Notes: generated by a model from the letters alone, not told the origin. 8,731 bases of DNA from Bdellovibrionales bacterium (GCA_018968995.1 JAGWZD010000063.1:1-8731); one strand, 5' to 3'. Shown: positions 1 through 6,795, numbered from the stretch's first letter. Made by a program: numbers and translations.

Positions 1-1621
1 CAACCATCATCGCGCCATAGTAATTAGATTGCTTCATCAGCTGCATGGCTAGCTCAAAGGTCACGCCTTTCCGCTGACGGGTTCCGGAAAAATGACGGGC
101 ATATTCCTCCCGAAGCTCAGATGTGGAACATCGTATGATGCTTACACCCTCCAAGTCTTTCTCTAGGCCTAGTTCGCCAATTCGCTTTCGGATAATCTGA
201 TCGTTCCCAAGCAAGATAGGCTCACAAATTCCCTCGTCGCGCATTTGAGCAGCGGCTTTTAGGATCTTTTCATTCTCACCCTCAGGCAATGCAATACGCG
301 CCGTCGATCCTTCACTTTGAACACGCTTTTTAATCCCTCTCATCAGCGTGTAAGAAGCACCAAGCAGGGTCTCGAGTCGCTCTTTGTAGTGAGGAAGGTC
401 AATTTTTTTACGAGCCACTCCGGATTTCATCGAGGCTTCAGCAACTGCTGAGGCAACCCAGATTAAGGCGCGACGATCAAAAGGTTTCGGAATCAGATAC
501 TCGCGACCAAATTTAAACTTTTGGCCACCGTAGGCACGAGAAACAGTCTCTGGAACGTCCTCGCGAGCAAGCTGGGCCAGTGCTCGCACGGCTGCCATCT
601 TCATTTCTTCGTTAATGGCAGTAGCCATGGTGTCTAGAGCTCCACGGAAAATGAAGGGAAACCCTAGAACGTTATTTACCTGGTTCGGATAATCCGATCG
701 TCCCGTGGCCATAATGGCATCAGGGCGCACCTTCATCACGTCCTCAGGCAAGACTTCGGGATCTGGATTGGCCATTGCGAAAATAATCGGATCCTTGGCC
801 ATATTTTTTACATCATCTACAGAGATTCCGTCTTTCACAGAGACGCCAACAAACGCATCAGCTCCCTCCATGGCCTGCGAAACGGTTCGCTTTGAAGTCT
901 CCACTGCGAACCGCTCTTTGTAAGGATTCATCCCTTCTTTGCGGCCCTTGTAGATCACGCCCTTAGAGTCGCACATGATGATATTTTCGCGCTTCACCCC
1001 GAGGTTTAAATAGAGATTTGCGCAGGCAATTGCTGCTGCTCCGCCTCCGCAAAAAACGACTCTCACTTTACTGATGTCTTTTCCAACAACCTCTAAAGCA
1101 TTCAGAAAAGCCGCCCCACTGATCACTGCGGTGCCGTGCTGATCGTCGTGAAAAACAGGAATCTTGAGACGCTTCTTGAGCTCTTCTTCGATGTAAAAGC
1201 ACTCCGGGGCTTTAATATCCTCGAGATTGATCCCACCAAAGGTGGGCTCGAGCATCTCGCAAGCGCGAATCACATCATCCGGATTCTTCGCGTTGAGTTC
1301 GATATCAAAGACGTCGATATCGGCAAATTTCTTGAACAAAACCCCCTTGCCTTCCATTACCGGCTTAGATGCCGCAGCCCCGATATCTCCCAAGCCCAAG
1401 ACCGCTGTACCATTGGACAACACCGCCACCAGGTTTCCCTTGGCGGTGTACTCATAAACGAGCTCTTCTTTCTCGGCGATCATTCGGCAGGGTTCTGCAA
1501 CCCCAGGAGAATAGGCCAACGATAGATCGGCCTGAGTGGCGACCGGCTTGGTCGGAACGACTTCAATTTTTCCCTTTCGTCCCCGCGAGTGGTATTCGAG
1601 TGCCTGATCGTAGAGCGACAT
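1..1621 (-). CDS. maeB: NADP-dependent malic enzyme with fused phosphotransacetylase-like domain (MaeB type), C-terminus cut by window edge
   Basis: Malic enzyme oxidatively decarboxylates malate to pyruvate with reduction of NAD(P), supplying NADPH and pyruvate in the cytoplasm. I translated 540 codons from the ATG at 1621 leftwards without a stop. The malic N-terminal domain spans about residues 17-150. It carries [10 protein letters not shown] (37-45 region, probable catalytic Tyr37), EGKG with Lys92 as the likely general base, and the metal-ligand regions NLEDI (132-136) and HDDQHGTA (158-165). The nucleotide-binding domain follows, with a GxGxxA motif, GGGAAA, at 192-197, and later ANPDPEV (284-290) and [13 protein letters not shown] (305-317). 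From about residue 425 a second domain begins ([14 protein letters not shown], 441-454), matching the phosphotransacetylase-like domain of the roughly 750-residue MaeB enzymes; about 200 residues are missing off the left edge. In that family the domain usually serves acetyl-CoA-type allosteric control rather than catalysis. The start is supported by AAAAGGAAA (1629-1637, minus strand). It is divergent from the exported-protein gene at 1724. Cofactor preference (NADP versus NAD) is inferred from the family. Confidence 0.95.
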   Translation of the reverse strand, partial: MSLYDQALEYHSRGRKGKIEVVPTKPVATQADLSLAYSPGVAEPCRMIAEKEELVYEYTAKGNLVAVLSNGTAVLGLGDIGAAASKPVMEGKGVLFKKFADIDVFDIELNAKNPDDVIRACEMLEPTFGGINLEDIKAPECFYIEEELKKRLKIPVFHDDQHGTAVISGAAFLNALEVVGKDISKVRVVFCGGGAAAIACANLYLNLGVKRENIIMCDSKGVIYKGRKEGMNPYKERFAVETSKRTVSQAMEGADAFVGVSVKDGISVDDVKNMAKDPIIFAMANPDPEVLPEDVMKVRPDAIMATGRSDYPNQVNNVLGFPFIFRGALDTMATAINEEMKMAAVRALAQLAREDVPETVSRAYGGQKFKFGREYLIPKPFDRRALIWVASAVAEASMKSGVARKKIDLPHYKERLETLLGASYTLMRGIKKRVQSEGSTARIALPEGENEKILKAAAQMRDEGICEPILLGNDQIIRKRIGELGLEKDLEGVSIIRCSTSELREEYARHFSGTRQRKGVTFELAMQLMKQSNYYGAMMV

Positions 1622-1664
1622 GTCTAAATTTCCTTTTAGAGCTCGAAACTTACACTTCCCCCCT

Positions 1665-1704
1665 CCCGGCTCCAAACATAAAAAAAAGTGGAACTCCAGC
1701 CGGG
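1665..1704. repeat. 7-bp inverted repeat in the divergent intergenic region
   Basis: CCCGGCT at 1665-1671 is the exact reverse complement of AGCCGGG at 1698-1704, separated by 26 bases that include a run of eight A (1680-1687). It lies between the start of maeB (1621, leftward) and the start of the exported-protein gene (1724, rightward). It could be a regulator binding site or a hairpin in the 5' leader of the rightward gene. It is not a convincing terminator, because neither arm is followed by a T run. I could not place clear -35/-10 boxes for either gene here. Confidence 0.4.
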
Positions 1705-1723
1705 TCATGGCAAACTGAAGAGA

Positions 1724-3004
1724 ATGGTAAACCTACGAATTTTAAAGAGTCCAAACCGGTTTCCAGGATCCCCATTGGGGGCCATTCCAGTAGCCCTCGT
1801 CAGCCTCGTTGCTGGGCTTTTCGCCCTCGATTCTCGAGCAGATTTTCAACTTCAGGATTGGAAGCTTCATCGGGCGCAGAGAGGCGAATGGAATGTCCTG
1901 GGCAGCACCAGTCTCTTCAGCAGCAGCTCGAACCGCGATGGGTCCGGCGCGCTTGTCGATATCAATGGCCTCAAACAGTATCGACGCGTTGCGGCAAACC
2001 TCGGACTCGAGTGGGGCATTCACTCGAAGCTGACATTTTACGGTCGAGGCACCTGGCTCTGGAATAATATTGAAGGCAGCAAGTCTTCGAGTCGATTTGG
2101 CTTATCCGATCAGTCGCTTGGATTGAGCCTAAGAGTATTAGATCGCTCGATAGCGTTCGACCTCCAAGTGCAAGCCGACCTTCCGATGTACAGCAACACC
2201 GAAGACAACGCGAGTGGCCTTCCGTTTTTAGGCGACTCCTCCACCGACATCACGGTGGGAGGGTTTCTGACTGCTCCGATAAGTGAGGGCGCTGAGCGAG
2301 AATGGAAGGCGGTCGCCGGCGCGGGCTACACCATTCGTTCCGCGTCTTTCTCGACGGCTGTTCCCTGGAGCGCTGAGATCCAGACGCGCCCCACCGACGA
2401 TCGGGGGATGACTTTTACTCTGGGAGGCGCTGGACTTCAGTCTCTCAAAACGGATCCTCGCGCGAGCTCCGGCGGTTCGGCCTCCGTTTTTCTACCGGAG
2501 TCTGGTGGAAGCTTTCTCATTAATGCGGTCAACCCGTCTCTTGCTGCTGGCGTGGTCTCTGTGGGCTATCAAAGAAATCGTTCCTCGGAATGGACACTCT
2601 CTTTTCGAAAGCCTGTCTGGGGGCAAGCCATCGCAGATGGAAACCTGATCTCGCTGGGATTCCGCTGGAACCTTGCTTCTGCAGCTTCGACAAGTCGAAA
2701 ACCTGTCACTCCTCAGAAGCGAGGGGCCCCGGGCTCACTCACTCGGTACTTATTGGATGGAAAAGTCTCGGGAGTGGTCAACACCAGGACTCTGTTAATC
2801 TCTCTAGGCGCCGAGGCAGGTTTAGCGGTAGGCGACTTAGTGGATATTTTTAGCGTCCTTCCGGACGGCAGCCTCGGCGAGCCTGTTGCTCGCGGCCAGG
2901 TGGCCCACTTGAACTGGAATCAGGCGCAGGTCAATTTGCTCGAGATCTATCAAGAAACTGCAATTAAGGAAGGGTTCGTTGTGCGGAAACTTATTCCGCT
3001 TTGA
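1724..3004 (+). CDS. Exported protein, probable outer-membrane beta-barrel with a C-terminal FlgT-C-like/SH3-like beta domain; function unknown
   Basis: I do not recognise a named family. The 426-residue protein begins with a long signal peptide: a basic n-region (R5, K8, R12), a hydrophobic core [15 protein letters not shown], and a likely signal peptidase I site after SRA (37-39, mature start DFQLQ). Residues about 40-318 show alternating polar/hydrophobic, Gly- and aromatic-rich segments typical of transmembrane beta strands (for example [11 protein letters not shown] and ISLGFRWNL, the latter like a closing barrel strand). A Ser/Pro/Lys linker (about 319-338) leads to a compact region (about 345-426) with the pattern [16 protein letters not shown]...G.V. 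That resembles the C-terminal domain of flagellar assembly protein FlgT and related KOW/SH3-like folds. This is fold-level resemblance only; no flagellar genes are nearby. The start is placed at ATG 1724: an in-frame GTG at 1688 only lengthens the n-region and has no Shine-Dalgarno. The 1724 start itself has only a weak, close GAAGAG. The next gene follows 23 bases downstream, so they are likely one operon. Confidence 0.8.
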   Translation: MVNLRILKSPNRFPGSPLGAIPVALVSLVAGLFALDSRADFQLQDWKLHRAQRGEWNVLGSTSLFSSSSNRDGSGALVDINGLKQYRRVAANLGLEWGIHSKLTFYGRGTWLWNNIEGSKSSSRFGLSDQSLGLSLRVLDRSIAFDLQVQADLPMYSNTEDNASGLPFLGDSSTDITVGGFLTAPISEGAEREWKAVAGAGYTIRSASFSTAVPWSAEIQTRPTDDRGMTFTLGGAGLQSLKTDPRASSGGSASVFLPESGGSFLINAVNPSLAAGVVSVGYQRNRSSEWTLSFRKPVWGQAIADGNLISLGFRWNLASAASTSRKPVTPQKRGAPGSLTRYLLDGKVSGVVNTRTLLISLGAEAGLAVGDLVDIFSVLPDGSLGEPVARGQVAHLNWNQAQVNLLEIYQETAIKEGFVVRKLIPL

Positions 3005-3016
3005 GCTGTTTGCGAA

Positions 3017-3023
3017 AAAAGGA
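3017..3023 (+). promoter_or_regulatory. Ribosome binding site that fixes the start at 3028
   Basis: AAAAGGA lies 4 bases before ATG 3028. The spacing is a little short, but it is the only good Shine-Dalgarno here. It favours 3028 over the in-frame TTG at 3001, which overlaps the stop of the upstream gene. The 3028 start also puts the Lys-Arg pair directly ahead of a hydrophobic signal-peptide core. Confidence 0.65.
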
Positions 3024-3027
3024 AACC

Positions 3028-3765
3028 ATGAAATCACGAATTCTCGCTATTTTTGGTGCCGCCTCTCTACTCGTTAGCATCCCATCACAGGCTGCGTTGT
3101 TCGCGAATCAGTTCGTGGAATTTGAGTTGCCTCCTCGATGGCAATGTAATCTCGAAGGCGCAGAATGGGTCTGCCAAAGCACCGATGAGACTCGCAAGCG
3201 AGATGCAATCATCGTTCTGGCCGCGAAATTGAAGGGCGATCAAGACAGTATCGATCAGTACCTCAATCACCTAAAAAGCTCGAAGGTCTATCAAAGCGTT
3301 CAAGGCCGAACAGTAAAGAGTGATCCAAAGTACGCGAAAAACGTTACCATTGGCGGACATCCGTGGGTTGATTCGCTTCACCTGGAGTCTGAGCTGCCGG
3401 GCTTTTACACTCGTTACCTCGCTACTGTGAAGTCAGACATCGGCATTTTGGTGACCTTTTCCATTAATAAAGAAAAGTACAACCAGTACCAAGCGGACTG
3501 CGAAAACATGGTGAACACTCTCAAGGCTTTTCGTAAGCCGGGAGGAATTAACTCTAATCCAGTGAATATGTTCGCCAACACGAACATCCCCGCAAAAATC
3601 GAAGATACCACCGTATTTCCGTCTAAACCCACCATTGAAACTGGCGGTGGCAAACAAAAACGCTCTGAGGGCGGCGGTGCCGAACTACCCATTGGTGTGC
3701 TTTTAGCTGCGGCTGGGGCGGTCGGATTTATCATTTGGCGAAGGCGACAAAACAGCGACGAATAA
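3028..3765 (+). CDS. Exported single-pass membrane protein with Gly-rich C-terminal anchor; function unknown
   Basis: A 245-residue protein I cannot assign to a named family. Residues 1-22 form a standard signal peptide (MKSR, hydrophobic core, cleavage after SQA at 20-22). The mature domain (about 23-170) opens with FVEFELPPRWQC and contains Cys40, Cys49 and Cys158; the first two, nine residues apart, could form a disulfide outside the cytoplasm. The opening 'ELPPRW' pattern and mixed alpha/beta texture recall PsbP/Mog1-like folds, but this is a guess. Residues about 172-219 are a low-complexity, Asn/Pro/Thr/Gly linker. Then GGG (215-217) precedes a hydrophobic segment (220-237, LPIGVLLAAAGAVGFIIW), an RRR cluster (238-240) and a five-residue tail. 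This gives a periplasm- or surface-facing domain tethered by a C-terminal helix. The layout is like the sorting tails of the GlyGly-CTERM type, though the match is not strict. It is probably co-transcribed with the barrel gene 23 bases upstream, and it converges with the M16 protease gene, whose stop is 9 bases away. Confidence 0.8.
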   Translation: MKSRILAIFGAASLLVSIPSQAALFANQFVEFELPPRWQCNLEGAEWVCQSTDETRKRDAIIVLAAKLKGDQDSIDQYLNHLKSSKVYQSVQGRTVKSDPKYAKNVTIGGHPWVDSLHLESELPGFYTRYLATVKSDIGILVTFSINKEKYNQYQADCENMVNTLKAFRKPGGINSNPVNMFANTNIPAKIEDTTVFPSKPTIETGGGKQKRSEGGGAELPIGVLLAAAGAVGFIIWRRRQNSDE

Positions 3766-3770
3766 TACAG

Positions 3771-3784
3771 GAAGCTAACGCTTC
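3771..3784. other. Small hairpin between convergent genes
   Basis: GAAGC (3771-3775) and GCTTC (3780-3784) form a 5-bp stem with a TAAC loop, overlapping the TAG stop of the M16 gene. It sits where a bidirectional terminator would be expected, between genes whose stops are 9 bases apart. Neither strand shows a proper T run directly after the stem, so termination function is doubtful. Confidence 0.3.
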
Positions 3785-5169
3785 AAAAATTTGGGCCGCA
3801 GCTTTTTCTTTACTACTGAGGACGGACGAGGACCCACCACAAGAACACTCCTTCCGCCTGAGGATAACTTTCGAGCAACTCGGCGAATATCCACAGCCGT
3901 AACTTTGTCAATCTGCTCACAGAGTTCCTCGACACTGATATGTCTTTCTCCAAATACCTCACTTCTGCCGATGCTAAACATCCGAGCCTCAACGCTATCA
4001 TCGGACAAAAGGATTCCACCCTTCATACTGTCCTTGACCTCTGACAGCTGCTCGTCGGTAAGAGGTTCGCGAGTGAGACGCTCGATCGTCTCTTCAATGA
4101 GCTTAAGGCAGTGAGGCACTCTGGCGGGTAATGTTGCTGAGTAAATACTGAGTACTCCCGAGTCAATAAACGGCGAGAGGGACGAATACACGGTGTATGC
4201 CAAAGCATTTTTCTCTCGAATCTCTTGAAAAAGGGCTGAACTCATCCCTCCTCCTAAATGAGTATTCAGAAGGTAGGCCGCGATTCTATCGCGGGAATCG
4301 TAACGCGGTCCTTCAACTCCCCAAACAATATGAGCCTGCTCGGTCTCTCTTGAAATCCACCAAGTGCCTCGACGGAATTTCGGAGGAGGAGTACGCAGAG
4401 TTGGAAAGTAGGCACTCGCTGAACGATTTCTACTATTCCGAGCACGCGCAGCAACCCGAGATGACTTAGCCTTTCCGCTCTCACTCATCTGCACCCATGG
4501 CAAACGACGGCTTGTCTTTACGGAACCTCTTCCTCCCCATTTGCCTTTTCCTAGTCGCCGGATTTGGTTTTTAATTTTTGAATGAGAAATGTTCCCTGCT
4601 ATCGCAAATACAACCTGTTCCGGAGAGTAATGCTTCTTAAAAAACTGCAAAATATCTCGTCTGCTTAACCGACGGATACTGCTCTCTGATCCCAAGATTG
4701 ACTTTCCAAGACCGTGTCTTCCGTAGATACATTCCAAAAAATAATCCTGTGCAATTTCTTCGGGAGCCTCATCTACCATCGCAATCTCTTGCAAAATGAC
4801 TTTTCGCTCTCGCTCAATTTCTTCGGCATCGAAGACTGAGTTCAGAAGAATATCTTCTAAAATTTCCAGACCAAATCGATAGTCACGATCTAACAGTAAA
4901 AGATGAAAGCAAGTATACTCGCGGGTCGTAAAAGCATTAAACTCACCGCCCAGTCGGTCTACCTGGCGAGCAATATCGAGGGCAGTTCGATGGGTAGTTC
5001 CTTTAAAGAGCATGTGCTCAAGAAAGTGACTGACTCCAGCCTCTCGTGACTGCTCATGCCGTGTTCCCACGCGAACCCAAATTCCCATAGATAGACCTCG
5101 AAGCCCACTGACTCGTTCAGTCACTAGCGTCAGTCCATTTGTGAATATGGTTTTTTGAATAGTAGACAT
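3775..5169 (-). CDS. Zinc-dependent M16 family peptidase (pitrilysin/processing peptidase type)
   Basis: M16B peptidases are zinc enzymes that degrade or process peptides, often as two homologous half-domains forming a clamshell. The 464-residue protein has the inverted zinc motif HFLEH at residues 48-52 (two His ligands plus catalytic Glu) and the downstream acidic segment ILQEIAMVDEAPEE (125-138), which supplies the third metal ligand (about Glu128). The C-terminal half starts near residue 262, with EQAHIVWG (277-284), GGGMSSALFQEIREK and ALAYTVYS, the conserved R/Y region. All catalytic elements are present, so it should be active. Bacterial members are usually about 410-430 residues; the excess here is a Ser/Arg/Lys-rich linker at about 212-260 between the halves. 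There is no signal peptide, so it is cytoplasmic by sequence. ATG 5169 is chosen over an in-frame TTG at 5181 because GAGGG lies 5 bases upstream and STIQKTIFTNGLTLV is the usual family start. It is divergent from the sigma-factor gene. Confidence 0.92.
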   Translation of the reverse strand: MSTIQKTIFTNGLTLVTERVSGLRGLSMGIWVRVGTRHEQSREAGVSHFLEHMLFKGTTHRTALDIARQVDRLGGEFNAFTTREYTCFHLLLLDRDYRFGLEILEDILLNSVFDAEEIERERKVILQEIAMVDEAPEEIAQDYFLECIYGRHGLGKSILGSESSIRRLSRRDILQFFKKHYSPEQVVFAIAGNISHSKIKNQIRRLGKGKWGGRGSVKTSRRLPWVQMSESGKAKSSRVAARARNSRNRSASAYFPTLRTPPPKFRRGTWWISRETEQAHIVWGVEGPRYDSRDRIAAYLLNTHLGGGMSSALFQEIREKNALAYTVYSSLSPFIDSGVLSIYSATLPARVPHCLKLIEETIERLTREPLTDEQLSEVKDSMKGGILLSDDSVEARMFSIGRSEVFGERHISVEELCEQIDKVTAVDIRRVARKLSSGGRSVLVVGPRPSSVVKKKLRPKFLKR

Positions 5170-5174
5170 GCCGA

Positions 5175-5179
5175 CCCTC
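5175..5179 (-). promoter_or_regulatory. Ribosome binding site for the M16 peptidase
   Basis: Minus-strand GAGGG lies 5 bases ahead of ATG 5169. It supports that start and argues against the TTG at 5181, which would place this site inside the coding region. Confidence 0.6.
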
Positions 5180-5208
5180 AAGGACAGGGATGAGAACCCC
5201 CATTTCCT

Positions 5209-6333
5209 ATGGTATGGCAGAAACGGATGGCTCGAAAACCCGATTCCAAAGCCGCTTCAAGTCATGCGCGTCGAGGTTCTGACGCCGGAAGGAGGTCTAG
5301 CTTATCGAAAACCCAAGTGTTGCCGAGCGACTCTGAGGCGAACGACGAAGCGAGAGACGAGGAGGAAGACCTAGGGGAATGGGAACCCGATGAAGCCGTA
5401 GAGGCCTCGAGCCTTCCAGAGGCCCTGCCAGCCCCAAATTCGACTCATCTTCGTGCCGCTTGGAACACCGCTCTAGAAAGCAGCTCGCTCAGTGATCCCC
5501 TGCGGCGCTACCTCGAGGAGGTCCGACGCTATCCGATGCTCGACCCTGCCACCGAAATGACCCTAGCAGAACGAATGATCCGTCTGAATGACATCGAGGC
5601 TGCGAAAGCTCTCGTGCAGGCCAATCTCCGCTTGGTGGTGAAAATTGCTTTCGAATATCAAAACTTCACCACCAATCTTCTAGACATGATCCAAGAGGGT
5701 AATATCGGGCTCATGAAAGCGGTCTCGAAATACGATCCCGCAAAGAATGTGAAGCTCGGTTATTACGCCACTTGGTGGATTCGGTCTTATATCCTAAAGT
5801 ATTTGCTCGATAATTTCCGAATGGTGAAAATTGGGACAACCCAGGCCCAAAAGAAACTTTTTTACCATTTGATGCGCGAAAAACAGCGACTAGAAGCGCA
5901 AGGACTGTACGCGGGCCCCAAGCTGTTGGCCGAGCGACTCGATGTTCGCGAAAAGGATGTGATTGAGATGGAACAGCGCCTATCGGGGCGAGGCGCTGAG
6001 CTTTCGATCGATTCTCCGATAGAGTCGAGTTCCTCTGAAGGAGCTTCAGCCAAAACCTTTAAGGACTCCCTTGTCGACCCTCATGAGAACCAAGAGCAGC
6101 GACTGGAAAAACAACAGTGGCTCAAACTCCTCGAGAATGAACTGCCGTTCTTTAAACAAGAGCTTAACGAAAAAGAGCTTCGAATCTTAGACGAGCGGCT
6201 ACTAAGCGATGAGCCCAAAACGCTACAAGAGATTGCCGACCGATACGGCCTAACCCGCGAGAGAGCGCGGCAAATTGAAGCCAAACTGCTGGAAAAGCTT
6301 CGAGCTCGACTCAAAGAACACCTCTCCAAGTAG
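5209..6333 (+). CDS. rpoH: RNA polymerase sigma factor, sigma-32/RpoH type, with charged N-terminal extension
   Basis: This group 3-like sigma-70 family protein directs RNA polymerase to a subset of promoters, classically those of heat-shock chaperones and proteases. Of 374 residues, 1-95 are a non-conserved extension: basic at first (KR, RK, ARR, GRR), then strongly acidic (about 41-70, including DEARDEEED). The sigma core starts at [10 protein letters not shown] (96-105). Region 2 includes NLRLVVKIA (139-147), [16 protein letters not shown] (157-172) and the -10 recognition helix region [25 protein letters not shown] (186-210, split here only as key residues Trp189, Trp190, Arg192). QKKLFYHLM (214-222) corresponds to the RpoH box that marks sigma-32 proteins, with Met replacing the usual last Arg. 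Region 3 is about 230-290, and region 4 has the helix-turn-helix [20 protein letters not shown] (338-357) for -35 binding. Typical RpoH proteins are about 285-300 residues, so the length excess is the N-terminus. ATG 5209 has no clear Shine-Dalgarno; ATG 5227 (residue 7) is an alternative start. An in-frame stop at 5191 bounds it upstream. Confidence 0.88.
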   Translation: MVWQKRMARKPDSKAASSHARRGSDAGRRSSLSKTQVLPSDSEANDEARDEEEDLGEWEPDEAVEASSLPEALPAPNSTHLRAAWNTALESSSLSDPLRRYLEEVRRYPMLDPATEMTLAERMIRLNDIEAAKALVQANLRLVVKIAFEYQNFTTNLLDMIQEGNIGLMKAVSKYDPAKNVKLGYYATWWIRSYILKYLLDNFRMVKIGTTQAQKKLFYHLMREKQRLEAQGLYAGPKLLAERLDVREKDVIEMEQRLSGRGAELSIDSPIESSSSEGASAKTFKDSLVDPHENQEQRLEKQQWLKLLENELPFFKQELNEKELRILDERLLSDEPKTLQEIADRYGLTRERARQIEAKLLEKLRARLKEHLSK

Positions 6334-6392
6334 CTCTATCTTGTCACTTTACAGGATCGGCGGGGCCGTGTTACTCGACGCCATCGAAAAAA

Positions 6393-6398
6393 AAGGAA
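6393..6398 (+). promoter_or_regulatory. Ribosome binding site that fixes the rpsO start
   Basis: AAGGAA lies 8 bases before ATG 6407 inside a purine-only stretch (6386-6407). The reading frame is open further upstream to 6275, within the sigma-factor gene, but only the 6407 start gives an S15-sized protein with the family N-terminus. Confidence 0.8.
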
Positions 6399-6406
6399 AA
6401 AAGAAA

Positions 6407-6688
6407 ATGTCCGTTCATACTGAAGCAACAAAGCTCAAAAATCAGGAAATCATTAAGAAATTCGGAAAAAACGCTACCGACAGTGGCTCTACTGAATCTC
6501 AGGTTGCCCTGATCACCTACCGCATCAACGAACTCAATAAGCATTTCGGCAACTACCCGAAAGACCACCACTCCCGCCGGGGTCTTCTTAAGCTGGTCGG
6601 TCAACGCCGCCGCTTGCTCAACTACTTAAAAGCCAAGGACGCCAAGCGCTACAATCAGTTAATTCAAGCTCTTGAGCTCCGTAAGTAA
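6407..6688 (+). CDS. rpsO: 30S ribosomal protein S15
   Basis: S15 is a primary binder of 16S rRNA in the central domain of the small subunit and nucleates assembly with S6/S18. The 93-residue protein is slightly longer than the usual 88-89, with the excess at the N-terminus ([10 protein letters not shown]). Family signatures are all present: [20 protein letters not shown] (25-44), the loop with [19 protein letters not shown] (46-64), which contains the rRNA-contacting His/Ser/Arg residues, and RRRLLNYLK (67-75). It lies 73 bases after the sigma-factor stop and 144 bases before pnp. In many bacteria S15 represses its own translation through a leader RNA structure. The 73-base leader here is short and shows no strong structure, only a purine-rich tract. 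A weak TTTACA (6348-6353) with a poor -10 is the only promoter hint, so co-transcription from the sigma gene is possible. Confidence 0.98.
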   Translation: MSVHTEATKLKNQEIIKKFGKNATDSGSTESQVALITYRINELNKHFGNYPKDHHSRRGLLKLVGQRRRLLNYLKAKDAKRYNQLIQALELRK

Positions 6689-6698
6689 TTGAAATCCA

Positions 6699-6704
6699 TA
6701 TAAA
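6699..6704 (+). promoter_or_regulatory. Possible -10 box of an internal pnp promoter
   Basis: TATAAA at 6699-6704 sits in an AT-rich stretch just after the rpsO stop. Transcription would begin near 6711, at the foot of the hairpin at 6713-6751. No good -35 is seen at 16-18 bases; TTGAGC at 6672-6677 is 21 bases away. The call is weak and rests mainly on the -10 match and its position; in Escherichia coli pnp also has its own promoter between rpsO and the pnp leader hairpin. Confidence 0.25.
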
Positions 6705-6712
6705 TTCTTGAA

Positions 6713-6751
6713 GCCCCTCGTTTTGCCGGCCTTGTGCCGCGCTCGAGGGGC
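6713..6751 (+). other. Stem-loop in the rpsO-pnp intercistronic region (terminator/attenuator or RNase III-type processing site)
   Basis: GCCCCTCG (6713-6720) pairs exactly with CGAGGGGC (6744-6751). Inside the 23-base loop a second stem, CGGC (6727-6730) with GCCG (6736-6739), closes a CTTGT loop. The 3' side runs into CCTCACTCAC with no T tract, so it does not look like a standard intrinsic terminator. In enterobacteria the same gap holds a terminator plus a long stem cleaved by RNase III, through which PNPase lowers its own synthesis. A similar processing or 3'-end stabilising role for rpsO mRNA is plausible here, but the stem is shorter. Confidence 0.6.
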
Positions 6752-6781
6752 CTCACTCACACTAGCGGTGTACCCTGAGCC

Positions 6782-6795
6782 TGACCCGTGGGTCA
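6782..6795 (+). repeat. Short palindrome in the pnp leader
   Basis: TGACC (6782-6786) and GGTCA (6791-6795) flank CGTG; on DNA the symmetry extends to TGACCC/GGGTCA around a 2-base centre. It could be a small hairpin in the pnp leader, 37 bases before the start codon, or a dimeric protein-binding site. No regulator can be named from the sequence. Confidence 0.35.

Noticed and set aside
705..1525. Plus-strand open frames of 72, 129 and 76 codons
   Set aside because: They lie antisense to the well-supported maeB coding region, show no family resemblance, and are explained as shadows of its codon structure.
1688..1723. GTG start adding 12 residues to the exported barrel protein
   Set aside because: It has no Shine-Dalgarno, only an A tract upstream, and it would lengthen an already long signal-peptide n-region; ATG 1724 is simpler.
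1369..2067. Plus-strand open frame of 232 codons spanning the maeB start and the exported-protein start
   Set aside because: It runs antisense through the 5' end of maeB and then out of frame through a gene with a clear signal peptide; its Arg/Pro/Ser-rich translation looks like a shadow.
3414..3734. Minus-strand open frame of 106 codons
   Set aside because: It is antisense to the tethered exported protein, whose signal peptide and membrane helix give a coherent reading; the antisense product has no recognisable features.
3772..3810. Possible plus-strand terminator, AAGCT/AGCTT stem followed by TTTCTTT
   Set aside because: The 5-bp AT-containing stem with a 23-base loop inside the M16 coding end is too weak to be credible.
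5168..5374. Plus-strand open frame of 68 codons starting opposite the M16 start
   Set aside because: It overlaps the sigma-factor N-terminal region in another frame, has no ribosome binding site and no resemblance to a known family.
6341..6374. Possible rpsO promoter (TTGTCA or TTTACA with TGTTAC)
   Set aside because: Spacing of 22 or 15 bases and a poor -10 match make it too weak to list as a feature.
6275..6406. In-frame upstream extension of rpsO
   Set aside because: It overlaps the end of the sigma-factor gene and its residues do not fit S15; a strong ribosome binding site places the start at 6407.
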